NCBI RefSeq assembly: GCF_024734895.1
Contig: NZ_CP091430.1
Coordinates: forward strand, 5,164,501-5,228,500
Direction of reading: 5' to 3'
DNA: 64,000 nucleotides
DNA from: Paenibacillus spongiae
GTDB lineage: Bacteria; Bacillota; Bacilli; Paenibacillales; Paenibacillaceae
Part shown: positions 35,086-42,185 of the stretch, piece by piece
Layout of the letters: the number at the start of each line of letters is the position of its first letter
Numbering within the stretch: position 1 is the stretch's first letter
The notes under the pieces: model-generated
Database searches by the model: none
The model's input: only the letters and a program-made list of their open reading frames with translations
Told to the model about the DNA's origin: nothing
Made by a program: the position numbers and the translations under genes

Positions 35086-35127
35086 AACTGTCGCTGATGT
35101 TGACGGCATCCTGCTTGTCACCTCAAA
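35047..35127. repeat. 41-bp tandem duplication
   Basis: Two adjacent copies of a 41-bp unit (starts 35047 and 35088), beginning CTGTCGCTGATG and ending CACCTCAAA, differ at two bases. They cover the upstream end of the gene remnant, so the duplication arose within decaying coding sequence. Confidence 0.9.
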
Positions 35128-35211
35128 CTTGGTAGCATTTACGGTTACGAAGATCCTCTCTAGATCTACGACGCAGTGTCCTTAACTCTGAAGCTTCTAC
35201 CTCCATCTTGC

Positions 35212-35394
35212 TTACGGACATGAGAGCCGCTATAGTCCAATCTGCCCTCTTCTAAGCCGGCTTGCGGACATACGATTCGTTATTCGAGATGATGGCGTAA
35301 TCATTTGCCATGAACCGAAGCAATAGCGGAACCAATGTCCGTAATAATAAATATTGGGCGAAATTGCCACACATAGCGGATCTGATGTCCGTTA
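35212..35394. repeat. Cassette 1: four 22-bp dyads in ++-- order
   Basis: Four 22-bp units of consensus TTRCGGACAT-N6-CGYTAT lie at 35212-35233 (+), 35262-35283 (+), 35323-35344 (-) and 35373-35394 (-). Each unit is itself a dyad, clearest as ACGGA...TCCGY. Start spacings are 50, 61 and 50 bp, so the spacers are 28, 39 and 28 bases; spacer sequences are mostly unrelated to each other. The whole is 183 bp. The same geometry recurs in cassette 2. There is no coding content. Confidence 0.9.
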
Positions 35395-35509
35395 TCACAC
35401 AGGTCGTATTGCTCAACTGAACAAACAAACGCCGATGCCGACTGCACCAGTCTGCTGGCATGCCACTTCTGTAATGGCAGCTGCAGCGGCCACATTTATT
35501 CATCAAATT

Positions 35510-35560
35510 CGGTTCAACCCTCTAAATTTGGACACTAGCCACACTCATACTACCGTAACT
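35510..35560 (-). mobile_element. Relic right end of an IS3-family element
   Basis: From 35510 the sequence CGGTTCAACCC, then CTAAATTTGGACACTAG and CTCATACTACCG, matches nearly base for base the right end of the intact IS at 38253 read inwards, with about one change in eight. Nothing recognisable of the transposase follows. It is a solo, decayed end of a close relative in opposite orientation to the intact copy. Confidence 0.75.
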
Positions 35561-35793
35561 ATATCCTCATCGATGTTTACTATAGTCGGTTCTGCCTAAT
35601 TATTGTATTGACATTGCAGGCATGGAGCACGTAGAGTTGATTTGTAGATCTGTCACATTGCCCGGAAACACAATTATAACCGTATCTCGAATATTGGTCG
35701 TGAAGAACACGCCGCTTTCATACAATCTTTCCTTTGATGGGATGGATTGCATGGGGCGGCGTTTTATATTGCAGAGGAGGAGAGGTGGTTATC

Positions 35794-36441
35794 GTGTCGC
35801 AATTCGAACAGATGTATGAGGAATGGATGCAGGCTAATATAGAAGCCGAGAAAAACCACAGGAGACGAGAATTGCTGATAAAAGGGCTTGGGCACGGAAC
35901 GGCGGAATTTTTGCGTTTAGTATGGTTTCCCGCTGTCGGTCATTTCAACCATTTGTTGCCGGAATGGGAAGTGCGCGACTTCAACAATGGCTACCGGTAT
36001 CTGGATCTGGCCTACATGCCAGGAAACGCAAAAGGAGGAATAGAGATTCAGGGATATGGCGCTCACGCTAGAGATCTTGATGTGAGACGCTTTAAGGATC
36101 TGTGCAGACGGCATTGCCTGTTAACGCTGGATGGCTGGATATTCTTGCCTATCGCTTACCCTTCTATTACTGATGAACCTCAACAATGCCAGCAGCTTAT
36201 CCTTGCTTTTATCGGGAAGTTCGTTGCGTCCGATGTCCCTTCGCAACTAACGTGTTTGGAAGCCGAAACCGTAAGACTAGCAAGACGCATACTCCGGCCA
36301 TTCACTCCCTCGGAGCTCGCCCATCACCTCAGAGTAAGCGACCGGCATGCAAGGCGTATCTTGCATAAGCTGGTAGAACTTCAAATTTTGAAGGCAGCAA
36401 GCGGACAACAACGCTCTCGAACCTATAAGTTGTGTCTGTAG
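35794..36441 (+). CDS. Putative PD-(D/E)XK-like domain plus winged-helix protein
   Basis: A 215-residue protein, start GTG at 35794 after AGAGGTGG; the frame back to 35734 lacks a ribosome site. The middle (residues ~55-120) has the order of a PD-(D/E)XK nuclease-like core: WEVRDFNNGYRYLDLAYMP (Asp71), GGIEIQGYGAH (Glu84-Ile-Gln86), then DLDVRRFKD and a strand GWIFLPIAY. The usual ExK is ExQ here. Residues ~168-205 (TPSELAHHLRVSDRHARRIL) form a winged helix-turn-helix. Similar Paenibacillus proteins are commonly annotated as DNA-binding regulators. It sits between two copies of the 183-bp repeat cassette. Nuclease, regulator or repeat-binding protein are all possible. Confidence 0.7.
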   Translation: MSQFEQMYEEWMQANIEAEKNHRRRELLIKGLGHGTAEFLRLVWFPAVGHFNHLLPEWEVRDFNNGYRYLDLAYMPGNAKGGIEIQGYGAHARDLDVRRFKDLCRRHCLLTLDGWIFLPIAYPSITDEPQQCQQLILAFIGKFVASDVPSQLTCLEAETVRLARRILRPFTPSELAHHLRVSDRHARRILHKLVELQILKAASGQQRSRTYKLCL

Positions 36442-36595
36442 CTTCGACTGTTTGAGCAGCATGTGATTCACGTTCTCATATTGTGCAGAATTGAGCAGTC
36501 TAAGGCGGTAAAACACAAATTATATCACTTTACTGTTTTGAATGGTTGAATAGCCTGAGTTGGCCTTGCACGTATCATTGTAATGAAATTTCTCC
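36442..36595. other. Non-coding stretch leading into the tandem array
   Basis: This follows the winged-helix gene. It contains degenerate outliers of the tandem array core CTAAGGCGG (36500) and CTGAGTTGG (36554). No gene or terminator is convincing. Confidence 0.45.
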
Positions 36596-36745
36596 GCTAA
36601 GACGGCATTGTACTAATTTATTTATGTAATGCTTTGAGCGCTAAGGCGGCATTGTACTAATTTATTTATGTAATGCTTTGAGCACTAAGGCGGCATTGTA
36701 CTAATTTATTTACGTAATGCTTTGAGCGCTAAGGCGGCTTTGCAC
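36596..36745. repeat. 44-bp tandem array, about 3.4 copies
   Basis: Units start at 36596, 36640, 36684 and 36728 with exact 44-bp period: GCTAAGGCGGCATTGTACTA followed by ATTTATTTATGTAATGC and TTTGA. The first three are almost identical; the fourth stops after GCTAAGGCGGC. A related CTGAGGCGG at 36774 and outliers to the left suggest an older, longer array. It lies between the winged-helix gene and cassette 2. Confidence 0.93.
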
Positions 36746-36887
36746 ACATATTACTGAACCGTTTTTGCGCCGCCTGAGGCGGTTATTTCGCAAATAAACT
36801 GCTCTCATGGACCGACCGCGTACGTTACGGACATAGCATTCGTTATTGCAGAATTTCGGCTGATTTTACTAATGTTGCGGACATCAG

Positions 36888-38253
36888 CTATATAGCCCCC
36901 TAATCCACTTGGACACTTCACCCACTTCAGATACACTAATAGATAAGCAGGTGAAGGTTCATGAAGAGACGGTTTCGGTGCCCCGTTCAAGTGAAGAAGG
37001 AGTTAGTGGTTGAAGTGTTATCCGGTTATCGAACAGAAGTGGTAGCACGTCAACACGGAATGTCCCCAAAAACGCTTAGTAACTGGGTCCGGCAATACCA
37101 GGATGAGGTGGACGAACTGATGGCAAAGAAACGTGACGATGCAGAAAAACTAAAGCAAGATGCAGCCGAACTGGAGGAGCTCCAGCAACGATATGACCAA
37201 GCGATCAAGCAGCTGGGTGAGAAGGAATTAGAGCTCAGCATATTAAGAGAGCTGGTAAAAAAAGCACCCCGACTGGAGACAGCGCTAGCATGGATTGAAC
37301 GAGGTCATCCCGTTCGGACGGTGCTACGAATCTGTGATGTGCCTCGCTCCACGTATTACTACCACTTGCGGCATCCTGAAAGGCGGAAGCCTGTAAGTAC
37401 GGGACGTTCGATTCCGGGCTATTCGTACGATAAAACAGGAAAAGTTGTCAGCGATATTCGGATAAAGACGTATTTACGACGTCTGTTTCAAGGGCCCAAC
37501 GCATCTTTTGGCTACCGGAAAATGACCGTCTTGTTGCGTCGGAGATACCGGTTGGTCATCAACAAGAAGAAAGTGTACCGGCTTTGCAAGGAACTTCACC
37601 TACTTGCTCCACAGCGAGAAACAAGCCATTCCGTACCCAAAAAGATCGCGAATAACCGGACCGTTACAGGACCAAACCAACTGTGGCAGTTGGATATTAA
37701 GTACGGGTATATCGCCGGAGTGCGCCGACACTTCTACCTTGCAAGCATCATCGATGTGTTCGACCGTGCCATTGTGGCGTACCATCGGGGCAAAACATGC
37801 AGCACAAGTGATGTCATAAGGACGGTACAAAAAGCCTTACTGAAACGCAACATACATGAGCAAGCTGACAAGCTGGTGATTCGGACGGACAATGGGCCTC
37901 AGTTCATTAGCAAAGCCTTCTATGCCTTTTGTGAGCAGGCAGGCGTTGAGCATGAGCGTATCCCGAACCAAACGCCAAATAAGAACGCGTATATTGAATC
38001 GTTCCACAGCATTTTGGAGAGGGAATGTTACCTCCGCAATTGCTTTGAACGTTACGAAGAAGCTTTTGCTGAGGTCGATCGATTCATTCGTTATTACAAC
38101 AATGATCGTATTCACGGCAGTCTTAAAGACTGGCCTCCCAAAGAATACTTACGTTTGGTTACCTCCGGAGCACTAAAACCGAAAGAAATTGCGCTATGAT
38201 GTAATTTCGGTAGTATGAGCGTGGTTAGTGTCCAATATTAGGGGGTTGAACCG
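36888..38253 (+). mobile_element. IS3-family insertion sequence, intact, TSD TCAG
   Basis: The element is 1366 bp. Its ends share CCCCCTAAT eight bases in (36896-36904 and, inverted, 38237-38245) and TTGGACAC a little further, an imperfect inverted repeat. TCAG at 36884-36887 is duplicated at 38254-38257. It carries one uninterrupted transposase gene. The insertion lies inside a 22-bp repeat unit, whose sequence is restored exactly by excision. The outermost eight bases of the two ends differ, so the tips need confirmation from other copies. Confidence 0.85.
36961..38199 (+). CDS. IS3-family transposase, single reading frame
   Basis: A 412-residue DDE transposase. Residues 1-45 form an OrfA-like helix-turn-helix (VLSGYRTEVVARQHGMSPKTLSNWV), 45-100 a leucine-zipper-like coiled coil, and 120-400 the OrfB part: helical HTH_21 region, then the rve core with WQLDIKYG (first Asp), VIRTDNGPQF (second Asp) and NAYIESFHSILERECY (Glu). 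In most IS3 elements OrfA and OrfB are joined by a -1 frameshift; here they are already fused in one frame. AGGTGAAGG precedes the ATG. No stop or shift is seen, so the enzyme may be functional. Confidence 0.93.
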   Translation: MKRRFRCPVQVKKELVVEVLSGYRTEVVARQHGMSPKTLSNWVRQYQDEVDELMAKKRDDAEKLKQDAAELEELQQRYDQAIKQLGEKELELSILRELVKKAPRLETALAWIERGHPVRTVLRICDVPRSTYYYHLRHPERRKPVSTGRSIPGYSYDKTGKVVSDIRIKTYLRRLFQGPNASFGYRKMTVLLRRRYRLVINKKKVYRLCKELHLLAPQRETSHSVPKKIANNRTVTGPNQLWQLDIKYGYIAGVRRHFYLASIIDVFDRAIVAYHRGKTCSTSDVIRTVQKALLKRNIHEQADKLVIRTDNGPQFISKAFYAFCEQAGVEHERIPNQTPNKNAYIESFHSILERECYLRNCFERYEEAFAEVDRFIRYYNNDRIHGSLKDWPPKEYLRLVTSGALKPKEIAL

Positions 38254-38385
38254 TCAGATACGCTATTTGCACTCGGGTCCATTGATTCAGTCTAGTTTGA
38301 GCCAAATAACGGCACTCAGGTCCGCAACATGCAGAAAATTTCTTTGAATGCATCATTAACGGAACCAATGTCCGTTATCTATTAA

Positions 38386-38640
38386 TCAAATGTGGTCGAC
38401 CGCCGTCTTGCAACGACACACCGCACTGGGAGCTGCGGTCCAATTGTTCCCGCCGAGCTCGTTATGTCCTGCATCGTATCCGGAATAAGCCAGCCGTTGT
38501 AGGCATCGCATAGAGATTTGATTCGCGAGGATGACATCCAGATAGAGGCGGGCGCTTGCCCGTCTCTTTTCCGCATATTCACTCGTTGTTCCGCTGACGA
38601 TTTGTTTGCGCAACAAGCGGACGGCGTCTGGCACAGCTTC
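38386..38640 (-). pseudogene. Possible decayed gene fragment
   Basis: The minus strand encodes AVRLLRKQIVSGTTSEYAEK and RRASARLYLDVILANQISMR in one frame, with a helical, protein-like composition, then degenerates after NELGGNN into unlikely sequence. No ribosome site or start fits. I do not recognise the family. It may be the remnant of a gene cut by rearrangement next to cassette 2. Confidence 0.3.
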
Positions 38641-38683
38641 CTGGCCGTTTATTTAGAAGCGTCTCTACTGCAAACATTTCGTA

Positions 38684-38728
38684 TTGCGAATTTACTACAT
38701 ACGTTATATACTGTTTACAACATCCACA
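38684..38728 (+). promoter_or_regulatory. Promoter and operator-like site of the DrrAB operon
   Basis: TTGCGA (38684-38689), a 17-base spacer and TATACT (38707-38712) form the promoter. TGTTTAC-AAC-ATCCACA (38712-38728) overlaps its downstream edge and matches 11 of 14 arm positions of the perfect dyad at 41421-41437 in front of the TetR gene; both read TATACTGTTTA. Confidence 0.6.
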
Positions 38729-38756
38729 GTTATTTGAATTCGAAAGGAGTTTCTCT

Positions 38757-39665
38757 ATGAGCAGATGGGCCATTGAGATTAAAGGCTTGCGCAAGAAATT
38801 CGGCAATCAGGTTGTGCTTGACGGCATCGATCTTCAAGTTCCGGCGGGTACGATCTATGCGCTGCTCGGTCCCAACGCGGCCGGAAAGACGACGCTGATT
38901 CATATTCTGACCACGCTTGTTGCCGCGGACGAGGGATCGGTCAAAGTCGCCGGTTACGATGTCGCGGCTGATCAGCTTGATGTGAAGCGGTCGATCAGCC
39001 TCACAGGACAATTCGCGGCTGTCGACGAGATGCTCACCGGCGAAGAGAATTTGCGGATGCTTTGCAGGCTATCGGGGCTTACGGCTTTGGAATCCCGCGT
39101 TAGGACCCTCGATCTGCTCGATCATTTTGACCTGACATCGGCGGCGAACAAGCGGGTTAAGACCTACTCGGGCGGTATGCGCCGACGGCTGGATCTCGCC
39201 ATCAGCCTGGTGATCGACCGGCCGGTTCTGTTCCTGGATGAGCCGACGACAGGTCTCGATACGTCGAGCCGGCGGGCGTTATGGGATATCATCTTGAAGC
39301 TGAAGGAACGCGGAATAACGGTATTCCTGACGACGCAGTACTTGGAAGAGGCGGATCAACTGGCCGATATGATCGCAGTCATTGCGGGCGGCCGCGTTCA
39401 GGCGACCGGTACCGCCGAAGAATTGAAATCGCGCATTGGCGGCGAGGTGATCGAACTGCGCGACGAGAACGAGGAAATCATCCGGGTCGTCCCGACAAGC
39501 GGCAGCATCCGCGATATCAGACAGACCCTTAACGAACTTATATCTTCACTCCCCGGTCATACGCGCATGAGCATTCGCAAGCCTAGTATGGATGACGTGT
39601 TCCTGGCTTTGACATCCCGACAATTGGAGGAATCCCGTCATGACAAATCCGCAATATCCGGTTAA
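38757..39665 (+). CDS. DrrA-type ABC exporter ATPase
   Basis: A 302-residue ABC ATPase of the daunorubicin-resistance (DrrA) class. Walker A GPNAAGKTTL (Ala for the usual Gly at the fourth position), signature YSGGMRRRLDLAISL, Walker B VLFLDEPTTGLD, switch TTQYLEEADQLAD, and the DrrA-type tail ending SMDDVFLALTSR. It drives drug export with the permease that overlaps its end by 26 bases. AAAGGAG precedes the ATG. A TetR gene lies just downstream on the other strand, and a shared operator motif ties them. Confidence 0.93.
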   Translation: MSRWAIEIKGLRKKFGNQVVLDGIDLQVPAGTIYALLGPNAAGKTTLIHILTTLVAADEGSVKVAGYDVAADQLDVKRSISLTGQFAAVDEMLTGEENLRMLCRLSGLTALESRVRTLDLLDHFDLTSAANKRVKTYSGGMRRRLDLAISLVIDRPVLFLDEPTTGLDTSSRRALWDIILKLKERGITVFLTTQYLEEADQLADMIAVIAGGRVQATGTAEELKSRIGGEVIELRDENEEIIRVVPTSGSIRDIRQTLNELISSLPGHTRMSIRKPSMDDVFLALTSRQLEESRHDKSAISG

Positions 39666-40428
39666 GTCCGCATCCTTCGTTACCACGAATGCCGTCTTCA
39701 TCGGCCGCGCCATTCGTCTTAGCATGCGCAACCCCGAAGCTCTCCTCATGGCCATTATGCTCCCGATCATGCTGTTATTGTTGTTCACCTACGTATTCGG
39801 CGGCGCGATCGACCCCGTCGGCAATTACGTGAATTACGTCGTGCCGGGCATCATTCTGTTATGTGCCGGATTCGGATCGTCGTCAACCGCCGTGAGCGTT
39901 GCCGAGGACATGACGAATGGCATCATCGACCGGTTCCGGACCATGCCGATACACAGCCTGAGCGTTATAACCGGGCATGTAGCCGCCAGCCTCGCCCGCA
40001 ACCTGCTGGCAACCGGCATCGTGATCGGCGCCGCGATGCTCATCGGATTCCGGCCTTCCGCCAATGGCTGGGAATGGCTCGGGGCGTTAGGCGTCATTAC
40101 CCTATTTATTCTCACCTTCACCTGGTTATTCGCAGCGATCGGGCTGCTCAGCGGAAGTCCTGCGGCAGCGAGCGGGTATGGATTCGCGCTGCTCTTCCTT
40201 CCTTACCTCTCCAGCGCCTTCGTCCCGACGGGCACCATGCCGGTCTGGTTACGGGGAGTCGCGGATCATCAGCCCATTACTCCGGTTATCGAAACCATCC
40301 GCGGACTGCTTACCGGCACCCCGATTCAGCACAGCGCATGGATCGCCTCCTTGTGGTGCCTGGCTATCCTCCTCCTATCCATTGTGTTGTGCGTGTGGGC
40401 ATTCCGCCGCAAAGCCGCTCGCAGGTGA
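39640..40428 (+). CDS. DrrB-type ABC-2 permease
   Basis: A 262-residue permease with six membrane helices and the ABC-2/DrrB pattern: RAIRLSMRNPEALLMAIMLPIMLLLLFTYVFGGAID, NYVNYVVPGIILLCAGFGSSSTAVSVAEDMTNGIIDRFRTMPI, and FLPYLSSAFVPTGTMPVWLRGVADHQPITPVIETIRGLL. The EDMTNGIIDRFRTMPI segment is the conserved ATPase-coupling loop. Partner of the ATPase above; probably exports an amphipathic drug. Its transcript ends at the hairpin at 40490. Confidence 0.93.
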   Translation: MTNPQYPVKSASFVTTNAVFIGRAIRLSMRNPEALLMAIMLPIMLLLLFTYVFGGAIDPVGNYVNYVVPGIILLCAGFGSSSTAVSVAEDMTNGIIDRFRTMPIHSLSVITGHVAASLARNLLATGIVIGAAMLIGFRPSANGWEWLGALGVITLFILTFTWLFAAIGLLSGSPAAASGYGFALLFLPYLSSAFVPTGTMPVWLRGVADHQPITPVIETIRGLLTGTPIQHSAWIASLWCLAILLLSIVLCVWAFRRKAARR

Positions 40429-40489
40429 AGGAGATGGGTTCACCGGCGTTGCATGAAGCTAACGTTCCCTAAATAAGTCGTGCAAAAAA

Positions 40490-40530
40490 AACCTTCAATC
40501 CACGATATTCGTGGAACTGAAGGTTCTTTT
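40490..40530. terminator. Bidirectional intrinsic terminator
   Basis: ACCTTCA (40491-40497) and TCCACGA (40499-40505) pair with TCGTGGA (40509-40515) and TGAAGGT (40518-40524); T-runs follow on both strands, strongest on the minus strand. It serves the convergent permease and TetR genes. Confidence 0.88.
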
Positions 40531-40562
40531 CTGTACCCGATGGGTATCCATTCTCACCCGGG

Positions 40563-41345
40563 TTAAGGCGTCTCCTTGCGTTCGAGGTAAGAAGCGATGC
40601 CGTCCAGTATTCGCTCCAGACCGAAATCGAAGTCGTTGCCGACCGTATTGTCGCTCTCATTCTCCCCGGTGTATGCGCCGGAAGCGACGACCGGATGCAG
40701 GTCCGGAAAGCGTTCCGGCTTGACGAGCCGCTTCAGCGCGGCGGTATAATAAAACCCGCTGAAGGTTTCGGGGCTTGTGCCCGACTGAACGGCGCGGTCC
40801 ATGTCCCGCTGAATGATCCCCGACGATCTCGCGTAGCTGCTTAACAGCAGGATGATCGACATTTTCTCATAATCATTGAGCGGAAAATCACGCATGAACC
40901 GGAGCGCCCAGTCGATAACTTGAAGATTGTTCGGCGTCGTCGGAATACTGGGAATCGGGATGTCGCCCATCCACGGATGCTTCCGAAAGACTTGAATGGT
41001 AGCCTGTACATATTCCCGCATGTTTTCACGCCAATCCGCGTCAGGGTTATCCGGCGGTATCGGAATATCGCACGCCGCATCCTGCATGAGGATGAGCAGG
41101 TCTTCCTTGCCGGTGATATACCTGTAGAGGGACATGGTGGAATAGCCCAACGATTGGGCAACCCGGTTCATCGAAACAGCCGAAAGTCCGTCCTTGTCGG
41201 CGATCGCGATCGCTGCATCGACGATTTGTTTGATGCTCAGCTCGCCCTTAGGCCCTCTTGTGGACTGCTTGACGAACCCCCAGCTCAGTGCCACGCCATG
41301 GGGCAAGTCATTTATAACTTCATCCAATCGGTCGTCATTCTGCAT
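40563..41345 (-). CDS. TetR family regulator of the DrrAB exporter
   Basis: A 260-residue regulator with a ~35-residue leader, then the TetR helix-turn-helix SIKQIVDAAIAIADKDGLSAVSMNRVAQSLGYSTMSLYRYITGKEDLLILM and a long C-terminal domain of the TetR_C_1 kind common in drug-exporter repressors. The ATG at 41345 has GGGGAG about ten bases upstream; ATG 41354 and GTG 41372 are too close to that site or have none. Upstream lies a perfect dyad TGTTTAT-ATG-ATAAACA next to TATACT, a variant of which occurs at the drrA promoter, so it likely represses both. Confidence 0.9.
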   Translation of the reverse strand: MQNDDRLDEVINDLPHGVALSWGFVKQSTRGPKGELSIKQIVDAAIAIADKDGLSAVSMNRVAQSLGYSTMSLYRYITGKEDLLILMQDAACDIPIPPDNPDADWRENMREYVQATIQVFRKHPWMGDIPIPSIPTTPNNLQVIDWALRFMRDFPLNDYEKMSIILLLSSYARSSGIIQRDMDRAVQSGTSPETFSGFYYTAALKRLVKPERFPDLHPVVASGAYTGENESDNTVGNDFDFGLERILDGIASYLERKETP

Positions 41346-41420
41346 GCCTTGCATTCTCCCCTTGTATCTCACGAATCCGGCCCGTCGATTCTATATCCGC
41401 GCCGATCCTTCGAGTGAAAT

Positions 41421-41437
41421 TGTTTATATGATAAACA
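41421..41437 (-). promoter_or_regulatory. Perfect TetR operator TGTTTAT-ATG-ATAAACA
   Basis: Seven-base arms (41421-41427 and 41431-41437) flank ATG. On the minus strand the -10 element TATACT (41442-41437) overlaps its edge. The same TATACTGTTTA string occurs at the drrA promoter. Confidence 0.75.
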
Positions 41438-41612
41438 GTATAGCACATGCGAAATTCCAAATCGACCGGGAACCGATGGACACTCCCTTGATGCGAAATC
41501 GTAGATACGGAACCTGTATAGGCTGCAAAGTCCGCTTGTCCCGATCATCTCGAGCGGCTAATTAGCTTCTCCGCCCGGATAAGCAGCGTAACGTGAAAAC
41601 GATCATTCTGAA

Positions 41613-41642
41613 CAAAAAAGAAACACGCCTCCTCGGCGTGTT
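41613..41642 (-). terminator. Terminator of the VOC gene
   Basis: On the minus strand AACACGCC and GGCGTGTT (41642-41635 and 41629-41622) form a perfect stem with a five-base loop, followed by TCTTTTTTG. It lies 13 bases after the stop at 41655. Confidence 0.85.
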
Positions 41643-41654
41643 ATGTGCAATATA

Positions 41655-42080
41655 CTACTCTTCGATTGCCCAAGCAGGATTCCAGACCACTTCCCACAGG
41701 TGTCCGTCCGGATCCATGAAATGACCGGAATACCCGCCCCAGAAAGCATCATGAGCCGGATCCGTTATCGTTCCTCCCGCTATTCGCGCAAGCTCCATGA
41801 CCCGATCGACTTCGTCCTTGCTGCTAACATTATGGCCAATCGTGATTTCGGTTGAACTTGTCGCGCCCAGAGGGACCTTGGTCTCGTGGGCAAGATCTTT
41901 GCGATTCCAGATGGCCAGCTTCACGCCGTGCTGCAAGTCGAAGAAGGCGACCGCACCGTGCTCGAATTCCGTGCCAACGATCCCTTCCGTCGGCAGCCCC
42001 AGTCCATCTCGATAAAAGGCCAACGATCTCTCCAAATCATCCACGCCCAGAGTAAGGACGGTTATTCGCGGCTTCATCAT
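41655..42080 (-). CDS. VOC family protein
   Basis: A 141-residue glyoxalase-fold protein: RITVLTLGVDDLERSLAFYRDGLGLP, EHGAVAFFDLQHGVKLAIW, and the C-terminal GGYSGHFMDPDGHLWEVVWNPAW with the DPDGHxWEV strand. Two beta-alpha-beta-beta-beta units are visible. Function unspecified; possibly detoxification. Monocistronic with its own terminator; an AraC gene lies 105 bases upstream on the same strand. Confidence 0.88.
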   Translation of the reverse strand: MMKPRITVLTLGVDDLERSLAFYRDGLGLPTEGIVGTEFEHGAVAFFDLQHGVKLAIWNRKDLAHETKVPLGATSSTEITIGHNVSSKDEVDRVMELARIAGGTITDPAHDAFWGGYSGHFMDPDGHLWEVVWNPAWAIEE

Positions 42081-42185
42081 ACGTTCACGCCTCCATGATT
42101 CATAGTATTGCTGCCTTAATGTAAGGATCGCTTATTTCAACCATGAATAATTGTAAAAAACGGACATGTATTTGCAACGCGGAGC

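Larger units (their letters stand above)
36825..38377. repeat. Cassette 2: ++-- dyads, split by the IS
   Basis: Units of the same 22-bp family lie at 36825-36846 (+), 36875-36887 continued at 38258-38266 (+, interrupted), 38306-38327 (-) and 38356-38377 (-). Removing the IS and one TCAG copy (1370 bp) leaves 183 bp with start spacings 50, 61 and 50, identical to cassette 1. Position-specific bases also agree: the second unit of both cassettes begins TTGCGG and the fourth TAACGG (read in repeat orientation). Confidence 0.9.

Noticed and set aside
35212..35394. CRISPR array reading of the regular 22-bp repeats and 28-bp spacers
   Set aside because: Repeat orientation inverts halfway, one spacer is 39 bases, there are only four units per cassette and no cas genes are present.
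42158..42170. AACGGACATGTAT resembling the 22-bp repeat
   Set aside because: Only the left arm matches; there is no right arm CGYTAT at the proper distance and no partner 50 bp away.
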